DNA of 64,000 nucleotides from Neorhizobium sp. UBA3556 (lineage in GTDB: Bacteria; Pseudomonadota; Alphaproteobacteria; Rhizobiales; Rhizobiaceae). Both the position numbers and the translations under genes were made by a program. A model generated the notes under the pieces. It saw only the letters and a list, made by a program, of their open reading frames with translations. It made no database searches and was not told the origin of the DNA. The stretch lies in NCBI GenBank assembly GCA_002376235.1, contig DFNX01000006.1:186001-250000 (forward strand), read 5' to 3'. Every line of letters begins with the position of its first letter. The stretch's first letter is position 1. Positions 58,691-64,000 of the stretch are shown here, one piece after another.

Positions 58691-61060
58691 TCACTGCGAC
58701 AATGCCGCAGCGCGACGCAGAGCCCTGGCATTGGCGACGGCCACTTGGCCGAGGGAGATGCCGCCGTCATTGGGTGGAACGGCGCTCTGGTGGTGAACCG
58801 CGTAGCCCAGAGACCGCAGGCGGGCAAGGGTGTTGACGAGCAGAAACTCGTTCAGGAATACGCCGCCGCTCAACACCACCTGCCTTGTGCCAAAGCGTTC
58901 ATACAGACGCTCGCAGACATCGCTGACGATATTGACGACCGTCGAGTGGAAACGGCGGCTGATCCGGGCTGTCGGCACATTCTCTGCCACCCCGTCGACA
59001 AGGCACCGAACGATGGGACGAAAATCGATTTCCAGTCGTCCCCCTTCGTTGACATGGATGGCGTATTCGAATGGTTCAGCCATCTTGTGATCACGGTCGA
59101 GGGGCGCCTCAAGGTCGATCGGGCCGTGTCCCTCATATTCGGCAATGTGGCAGAGCCCCAGCAAGGAGGCGACGCCATCGAACAATCTGCCCATGCTGGT
59201 ATGCGGCATTGCGTTGATACGCCTTGAAAACATCGTCTCGAAAATGCGCTTCTGTTGCGTATCGAGAAAGCGTAGTGGAGGCAGGACCGGCGGAAGGGCT
59301 TCAAGCGTACCGAATGTGTCCAGCAGCAATGCGATCGCAGTCCTGACAGGCTCGTGGATGGCCTGGTCGCCTCCCAGCAACAGAGAGGGTCGCAGATGGG
59401 CGGCGCGTTCGAAAGTCTCGTAGTCACCGACGAGAAATTCCCCGCCCCAGATCGTGCCGTCCGTTCCGTAACCGGTGCCGTCGAAAATCACCCCGATAGT
59501 CTGTCCGGTCAGTCCGTTTTCAGCCATGCAGGAGGCCATGTGGGCATGGTGGTGCTGAATGAGTTCGACCGAAAGTGTAGTCTGCGCCAATGCCTCTTGC
59601 GTCGCGCGGAACTGAGGATGCAGGTCGCAGGCGATCACTTCTGGCCGGATACCGTTAAGGTGCGCAAGTTCACTGGCGATTGTCTGATGGGCTGTAAACG
59701 TATCCTCGTTCTTGACGTCGCCTATATGTTGACTGAGGAAAACCTCGTTGCCACGCGAAACTGCAACCGTCGTCTTCAGTTCTGCCCCGCAGGCGAGAAC
59801 GGGCGCGCCGGGTTTCCCCGGCAGATGGATCGGGTTTGGCGCAAATCCCCGGGAGCGCCGCAGAAAGGTGAGGCCTGATCGTCCCGGCTCGTTCACTGGC
59901 GATACCCGCATGACGCTATCGTCTACGCGGGTGTGAATGTCGCGATCATGCAGCAGGACATAATCTGCGATACGCGTGAGGTCGCGCAGCGCTTCTTCAT
60001 TGCTGTGGCAGATAGGCTGGCCGGAGATATTGCCGCTGGTCATCACGATGGCCGACAGGTCAGGCTCTTCAAGAAGCAGGTAATGCAGAGGAGCCGAAGG
60101 CAACATGAAGCCGAGCATCGGGCTCCTTGGCGCGACGGCCTTGGCGATGGCACCATCGGAAAAGCGCGAGAGCAGCACGATCGGGCGGGCGGGCGAGATC
60201 AGAACATCGGCCTCATCCGATGAAACATGCGCGTAGCGTCTGACGACGTCGATAGTGGGTGCCATGAGGGCAAAGGGCTTGGCGTCCCGCCTTTTTCTTC
60301 GCCTCAGTTCACTGACGGCTCGTTCATCGAAAGGTGTGACGGCGAGATGAAAGCCTCCAACGCTCTTGATTGCGACGATTTTGCCTTCACGCAAGGCCGA
60401 CCTGACAAAAGATGGAATATCGTCGGTTGTGACATCCGCACCGGTATTGTTCACCAGCTGGAGGCGCGGGCCACAGATAGGGCAGGCATTGGGCTGGGCA
60501 TGAAAACGGCGGTCACCAGGATCCTCGTATTCACCAAGACATGCCGGGCACATGGCGAAGCTGCTCATGGTTGTCGTTGCACGATCATAGGGCATTCGTT
60601 CGATGATCGAGTAGCGGGGGCCGCAATTGGTGCAGTTGATGAAAGGGTAACGATAGCGGCGATCGGCCGGATCGCGCATCTCATTCAGGCAGTCGCCACA
60701 GACGAAAGTGTCGGCAGGTATCCACGCGCTTGCCCCTGTCGCGGCTATTCCGCTGGCAACGATCCTGAAGCTCTCGATTATCGAAGAATGCTGTCTGGGC
60801 GAAACCTCCAATGAGGCGATCTTTGCAAGGGGCGGGTGTTTCTGACGCAGTGCATCGACAAAATCCTCTAGCTGCCGCTGGGATGCTTGTGCGACGATCA
60901 CCACACCCCTGCCATCGTTGAGGACCGTTCCGCGAACACCCAATTGCTTCGCCATCCGGTAGACGAAGGGTCTGAAACCAACGCCCTGTACCACCCCCGA
61001 TACGATGATATCGACGGTGGTCAATCCGAAGGAGCAGGCTTCCGGTTTTTGGCTATCCAT
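58691..61060 (-). CDS. hypF: Carbamoyltransferase HypF
   Basis: A 789-residue enzyme that makes carbamoyl adenylate from carbamoyl phosphate and loads HypE, the first step to the cyanide ligands. Domains in order: acylphosphatase-like (about 14-105, VQGVGFRPFVYR), two zinc fingers (C121/C124/C143/C146 and C171/C174/C193/C196), a YrdC-like domain (about 210-390), and a Kae1-like C-terminal domain with QHHHAHMASCMAENGL and VVLSGGVFLNEF. The gene ends about 100 bp before cooM on the same strand. The ribosome site before ATG at 61060 is weak. Confidence 0.95.
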   Translation of the reverse strand: MDSQKPEACSFGLTTVDIIVSGVVQGVGFRPFVYRMAKQLGVRGTVLNDGRGVVIVAQASQRQLEDFVDALRQKHPPLAKIASLEVSPRQHSSIIESFRIVASGIAATGASAWIPADTFVCGDCLNEMRDPADRRYRYPFINCTNCGPRYSIIERMPYDRATTTMSSFAMCPACLGEYEDPGDRRFHAQPNACPICGPRLQLVNNTGADVTTDDIPSFVRSALREGKIVAIKSVGGFHLAVTPFDERAVSELRRRKRRDAKPFALMAPTIDVVRRYAHVSSDEADVLISPARPIVLLSRFSDGAIAKAVAPRSPMLGFMLPSAPLHYLLLEEPDLSAIVMTSGNISGQPICHSNEEALRDLTRIADYVLLHDRDIHTRVDDSVMRVSPVNEPGRSGLTFLRRSRGFAPNPIHLPGKPGAPVLACGAELKTTVAVSRGNEVFLSQHIGDVKNEDTFTAHQTIASELAHLNGIRPEVIACDLHPQFRATQEALAQTTLSVELIQHHHAHMASCMAENGLTGQTIGVIFDGTGYGTDGTIWGGEFLVGDYETFERAAHLRPSLLLGGDQAIHEPVRTAIALLLDTFGTLEALPPVLPPLRFLDTQQKRIFETMFSRRINAMPHTSMGRLFDGVASLLGLCHIAEYEGHGPIDLEAPLDRDHKMAEPFEYAIHVNEGGRLEIDFRPIVRCLVDGVAENVPTARISRRFHSTVVNIVSDVCERLYERFGTRQVVLSGGVFLNEFLLVNTLARLRSLGYAVHHQSAVPPNDGGISLGQVAVANARALRRAAALSQ

Positions 61061-61503
61061 GCGGCAATCCAGGCCCGTGGCATTTCATCTGGCCAGTGGC
61101 GAGTATTCAAATCTCGTCATTCCAGTAAGACTGCCATGGCTATTATCCTGCTTACGGCCATTCGTTATTGAGCTGACGCAAGCATGGAGCAGATCCGAGG
61201 ATTTCACTTCAATCCCTCGTCATCCATTAGCGCATTTGCCGCGTGGCCACACCGCGACAGCTCGAAGCATTGGAAAAGCTTCTCAGAAGCGGGTTCGTTA
61301 CAACATGTCGATGCCGTCTCGACAGGATGTCGCTGGCGTTTCGTACACTCATTCTGCGGTAAGACCCCGCAGATTGTCGAGCTTGGGGCAATTGCACGGA
61401 GAAAATAATCTATTTTTTCTGTAGATTTTAAACGCGGTTTTGCCGACTTCGCGCGCCCGGCTGCCTATCATCTCTCCGCTTCGGAACGTCAGCGAGGTCG
61501 GTC
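61061..61503. other. Intergenic region of about 440 bp between hypF and the alpha/beta hydrolase
   Basis: No coding frame with recognisable similarity is seen on either strand. It must contain the hypF promoter and the hydrolase promoter. An inverted repeat TGTCGA-N7-TCGACA lies at 61306-61324 and an AT-rich one at 61407-61427. Base composition falls near the right end (61400-61435), as expected for a promoter. It is a candidate right border of the CO gene block. Confidence 0.5.
61407..61427 (+). promoter_or_regulatory. AT-rich inverted repeat in the hydrolase promoter region
   Basis: AATCTA, nine bases, TAGATT, about 80 bp before the hydrolase start. The AT-rich setting suggests a promoter/operator. 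The Rrf2-family regulator encoded at 62211-62657 is a possible binder; this is inference from proximity only. Confidence 0.35.
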
Positions 61504-62106
61504 ATGGTCCAGACGCTTATAATTCCAGGTTTGAACGGCTCTCCAGATGACCATTGGCAGCGAATATGGGCGAGGGAATATCCGGGTTCGCGCGTAGTCG
61601 AGCAGCGGGACTGGTCATGTCCGGTTCTGGAGGAATGGCAGGCAAGGCTCGATAAGGCGCTTTCGGAAACTGACGGCGCCTTTCTTGTTGCACACAGTCT
61701 CGGGTGTCTTCTTGCAGCAAGCTATGCCGGCCGCGCCGAGGCGGGGCTGATCCGAGGGGCACTTCTCGTTGCGCCATGTTCGCTGGAGACAACTGTCGGC
61801 CTGCACCCGTGCATGATCGATTTCGGCGCGGAACCGCTGGACAGACTGCCATTTCCAAGTCTTGTCGTCGGTAGCCTCAACGATCCCTATATGAGCGTTC
61901 GGAAACTCGAACGCCACGTGAAGGCTTGGGGCAGTGAGTTGGCCACAATCGGCTTTGCCGGCCACATCAACATCATGAGCGGTTTCGGTCATTGGCCTGA
62001 GGGGTATGTTTTTTTCGAACACCTCGTCAGGCGTAGCGCGCGGATCAGGCCGTGGCAGCATGGCTCCGCGCCCGGCGCGGCTGCTGCATTCCCGGCAGCA
62101 TCGTGA
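61504..62106 (+). CDS. Small serine alpha/beta hydrolase (RBBP9/YdeN family)
   Basis: A 200-residue hydrolase with the N-terminal LIIPGLNGSPDDHWQRIW, nucleophile Ser in VAHSLGC, Asp in VVGSLNDPYMS and His in GHINIMSGFGHWPEGY, a full catalytic triad for the DUF1234/RBBP9 group. The substrate is unknown. The last 25 residues are low-complexity Ala/Pro/Arg. It is followed by an Rrf2-type regulator and a broken sulfur-acquisition-type gene, so a sulfur-starvation role is possible but unproved. Confidence 0.85.
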   Translation: MVQTLIIPGLNGSPDDHWQRIWAREYPGSRVVEQRDWSCPVLEEWQARLDKALSETDGAFLVAHSLGCLLAASYAGRAEAGLIRGALLVAPCSLETTVGLHPCMIDFGAEPLDRLPFPSLVVGSLNDPYMSVRKLERHVKAWGSELATIGFAGHINIMSGFGHWPEGYVFFEHLVRRSARIRPWQHGSAPGAAAAFPAAS

Positions 62107-62210
62107 CCTGTTTGCTCTCTTCCTGGATTGAAGCATCCCCATAGGTCCTGTATCGAATTCTTTCACTGGGAATTTGATCGCGGTCTATTTCTGGCCGATC
62201 TGGACATCCG

Positions 62211-62657
62211 ATGCTGACCAAAAAGGGAAAATACGGTTTGAAGGCGCTGGTGCATCTGGCGCAGCTCGAACCGGGCAAGACCGCTTTCGTGAGCGAGATT
62301 GCCGAGAAAAACAACATTTCCAAGAAATTCCTCGATGCGATCCTGCTAGAGCTGCGCAAGGGCGGCATTCTGCGATCCAAGAAGGGCCCTGGCGGCGGTT
62401 ATGCCCTTTCCAAGCCGGCAGCGGAGATATCGATCGGTCAGGCCGTGCGTATCCTCGACGGGCCGCTGGCGCCAATCCGCTGTGCCAGCAAGACGGCCTT
62501 CGAAGCCTGTGACGATTGCGACGATCCGGATGACTGTCAGGTCAGGCATTCGATGACTGAGGTCAGAGAGGCCATTTCCACCGTGCTCGACACGATGACG
62601 CTCGAACAGATGGTCGCCAAGCGTGGTGCGCCGGCGATCGAGAAACTGGTCCAGTAA
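62211..62657 (+). CDS. Rrf2-family transcriptional regulator with a cysteine cluster
   Basis: A 148-residue Rrf2 regulator: winged helix (GKYGLKALVHLAQ, VSEIAEKNNISKKFLDAILLELRKGGIL, SKKGPGGGYAL) followed by four cysteines in CASKTAFEACDDCDDPDDCQVRH. Three or four of these could hold an Fe-S cluster, as in IscR-like proteins; Rrf2 members lacking clusters sense cysteine precursors. It follows the hydrolase by 104 nt and may control it. Confidence 0.88.
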   Translation: MLTKKGKYGLKALVHLAQLEPGKTAFVSEIAEKNNISKKFLDAILLELRKGGILRSKKGPGGGYALSKPAAEISIGQAVRILDGPLAPIRCASKTAFEACDDCDDPDDCQVRHSMTEVREAISTVLDTMTLEQMVAKRGAPAIEKLVQ

Positions 62658-62658
62658 T

Positions 62659-62826
62659 TCAAAACTGGCCGTTTGGCTTCGGCAGCCTGCCATTCAGGTG
62701 AAAATCGCCGATTGCATGGTGCTTCCAGCGCACCGGATCGTGAATCGTATGTGTGCGGGCGTCGCGCCAGCGGCGGTCGAGGTTCAGGCTTTCGTCGGTG
62801 GCCGCTGTGCCGACCGATCCTGAAGC
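62659..62826 (-). pseudogene. C-terminal remnant of a SfnB/DszC-like acyl-CoA dehydrogenase family protein
   Basis: On the minus strand, about 55 codons up to a TGA stop read GTAATDESLNLDRRWRD followed by ARTHTIHDPVRWK and a short tail ending in NGQF. This is the conserved C-terminus of FMN/acyl-CoA-dehydrogenase-like sulfur acquisition proteins. The remaining 350 or so residues are absent; the homology ends where the phosphatase gene ends. It is a deletion scar. Confidence 0.72.
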
Positions 62827-62833
62827 ACAGCGC

Positions 62834-63433
62834 TCAGTCCGGTGCGTTGATTTCCGGTGCAAATCTCGTTGCGTTGAACACTTCCAGCCGTGGTTCGTCC
62901 TTCGGGAAAGCAAGGATCGTCAGGCTTGCCGGTCCGACCGGAATGATGCGCGCCGGTGCCAGTCCCAACACGCTGTCGAGCGCTGCGCGGATGACGCCGC
63001 CATGGCAGACCAACAGCACCGTTTCCGCGTCTGCGGTGATTGCCCTGTCGAGCGCCTTGCCGACACGGATGCGAAAATCAGCCCAGATCTCGCCATTCTC
63101 CGGTGCAAATGTGCCGGCCCGCCAGCCGCCATAAGCACCCGGTGCATCGGCCATCAGCTGAGCGATTTCCATGCCCGTCCATGCCCCGACATTCTGTTCG
63201 CGCAATAGCGGTTCATGCACCGCATCTTCATGGCCAAGAAGAGCTGCGGTGTTTGCCGCGCGCTTGAGGTCTGAAGTCATTACCAGCCCGGGATTGAAAC
63301 TTGCCACCATCGGCGCCAGTGCGCTCGCCTGTTCTCTGCCACGCGCTGAAAGTTCGATATCGGCCTGTCCCTGTAGGCGGCGGACGGCGTTCCATTCGCT
63401 TTCGCCGTGGCGGACCAGAAGGATGCGTTTCAT
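62834..63433 (-). CDS. Histidine phosphatase family protein (phosphoglycerate mutase-like)
   Basis: A 199-residue protein with the phosphohistidine motif LLVRHGESEWNAV at residues 5-17 and the second catalytic His in LLVCHGGVIRAAL. The members closest in length are phosphatases of small phosphosugars, or cobalamin/phosphoserine phosphatases, rather than true mutases. It overlaps the ABC ATPase gene by 4 nt, so they are probably in one operon, which points to a sugar or polyol phosphate as substrate. Confidence 0.85.
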   Translation of the reverse strand: MKRILLVRHGESEWNAVRRLQGQADIELSARGREQASALAPMVASFNPGLVMTSDLKRAANTAALLGHEDAVHEPLLREQNVGAWTGMEIAQLMADAPGAYGGWRAGTFAPENGEIWADFRIRVGKALDRAITADAETVLLVCHGGVIRAALDSVLGLAPARIIPVGPASLTILAFPKDEPRLEVFNATRFAPEINAPD

Positions 63434-64000
63434 GAGATGCGTGTTCCCTGTTTATCAAAAATTGCCGCCGGGGCAGATGGAAGGCGGAAGCGCAGTTTTC
63501 CAGAGGGGCGGGCTACGTGATCGGAGACTGCGGTGATGCGAATGCCGTTGATGATGCCGGTCACCAGAAAGCGGCCGGCCATCGGCACAACCTCGACCAG
63601 GATCGCCTCGAACGTGCGCGGCCCTTCCTCATCGGCAAGCGTGATCTGTTCGGCGCGAACCATGGCGTGGCCGGAGTAATCCCGCAGCAGCGGGTCGGGC
63701 ATGGTGCCGAACCAGTTGCCGTTTTCGATCGGGATCAGGTTGGCCGCCGGCGTGCCGACGAAGCCGGCAACAAAGGCCGAAGCCGGTTCGGCCAGCAGTC
63801 TGTCAGGCGCATCGAACTGTTCGATACGGCCATTGTTCATCACCGCCACATGGGTCGCCATGGTCATCGCCTCCACCTGATCGTGTGTTACGTAGACGGC
63901 GGTCGCGCCCGTCGCGGCGTGAACTTTCAAAAGTTCGAAGCGCATTTCCACACGCAGCGTCGCGTCCAGATTGGAAAGCGGCTCGTCGAACAGCATCACC
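63430..64000 (-). CDS. ABC transporter ATP-binding protein (MalK/UgpC-like), 3' part
   Basis: The gene enters from the right edge; about 190 C-terminal residues are visible. They start at Walker B (LFDEPLSNLDATLRVEMR), then the H-loop VYVTHDQVEAMT and the regulatory TOBE domain (MVRAEQITLADEEGPRTFEAILVEVVPMAGRFLVTG). This is the CUT1-type carbohydrate importer ATPase group (MalK, UgpC, SmoK). The P-loop part, permeases and binding protein lie outside the window. Confidence 0.9.
   Translation of the reverse strand, partial: VMLFDEPLSNLDATLRVEMRFELLKVHAATGATAVYVTHDQVEAMTMATHVAVMNNGRIEQFDAPDRLLAEPASAFVAGFVGTPAANLIPIENGNWFGTMPDPLLRDYSGHAMVRAEQITLADEEGPRTFEAILVEVVPMAGRFLVTGIINGIRITAVSDHVARPSGKLRFRLPSAPAAIFDKQGTRIS

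Noticed and set aside
61306..61324. TGTCGA-N7-TCGACA as a third CooA box for hypF
   Set aside because: Counted as TGTCG/CGACA the spacer is 9, not 6, and it lies about 245 bp before the hypF start, too far for class II activation.

Overview
The window reads as chromosome or large replicon of an alphaproteobacterium of the order Hyphomicrobiales (Rhizobiales), probably Rhizobiaceae-like. This is inferred from high GC, dense operons with ATGA overlaps, a rhizobial-style branched-chain amino acid catabolic block, an ExoQ-like polymerase, an RHH_4-type small regulator and MalK/Dpp-type ABC systems. No rRNA, tRNA or CRISPR array was seen. The species cannot be fixed from sequence alone.

Left part (1-23 kb): the 3' end of a fumarylacetoacetate-hydrolase family gene, then an L-rhamnose module (FucO/YiaY-like alcohol dehydrogenase, a divergent RhaS/RhaR-like AraC regulator and an enterobacterial-type rhaBADM operon). 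Next is a long minus-strand operon for branched-chain amino acid breakdown (bkdA1-bkdA2-bkdB-lpdV-ivd-mccB-mccA-maoC-citE-like-ilvE). An AraC-family regulator separates it from a plus-strand operon (SDR, thiolase, acyl-CoA dehydrogenase) suited to the isoleucine branch. An identical 18-bp element lies about 100 bp upstream of both operons, in the same orientation relative to each, and is a strong candidate operator. The leucine branch has MaoC-like and CitE-like genes where a crotonase hydratase and a classical HMG-CoA lyase usually sit.

Middle part (23-36.5 kb): an oligopeptide/dipeptide ABC transporter with a divergent Xaa-Pro peptidase, a small RHH protein, a GMC oxidoreductase with a gluconate-dehydrogenase subunit-3-like partner, a glyoxalase-like protein divergent from a D-lactate dehydrogenase (dld), a histidine-kinase fragment fused to the dld 3' end, and an orphan O-antigen-ligase/ExoQ-like membrane protein.

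Right-centre (36.9-61.1 kb): a self-contained gene set for CO oxidation coupled to H2 evolution (CO + H2O to CO2 + H2). It has nickel import and control (nikR, nikABCDE with a perfect NikR operator), the Ni-Fe CO dehydrogenase CooS with its ferredoxin CooF and nickel-insertion factors CooC/CooT/CooJ, the membrane-bound energy-converting hydrogenase CooMKLXUH, all six hyp maturation genes (hypA, hypB, hypC, hypD, hypE, hypF) and the heme CO sensor CooA. CooA-type palindromes lie in front of hypA-cooFSCTJ and in front of cooM. Degenerate remnants (an IS6-type transposase inside the region, a truncated kinase and a truncated SfnB-like gene flanking it) suggest past rearrangement, consistent with an acquired island.

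Right edge (61.5-64 kb): a small alpha/beta hydrolase, an Rrf2-family regulator, a remnant of a sulfur-acquisition-type flavoprotein, a histidine phosphatase, and the 3' part of a sugar-type ABC ATPase that runs off the window.
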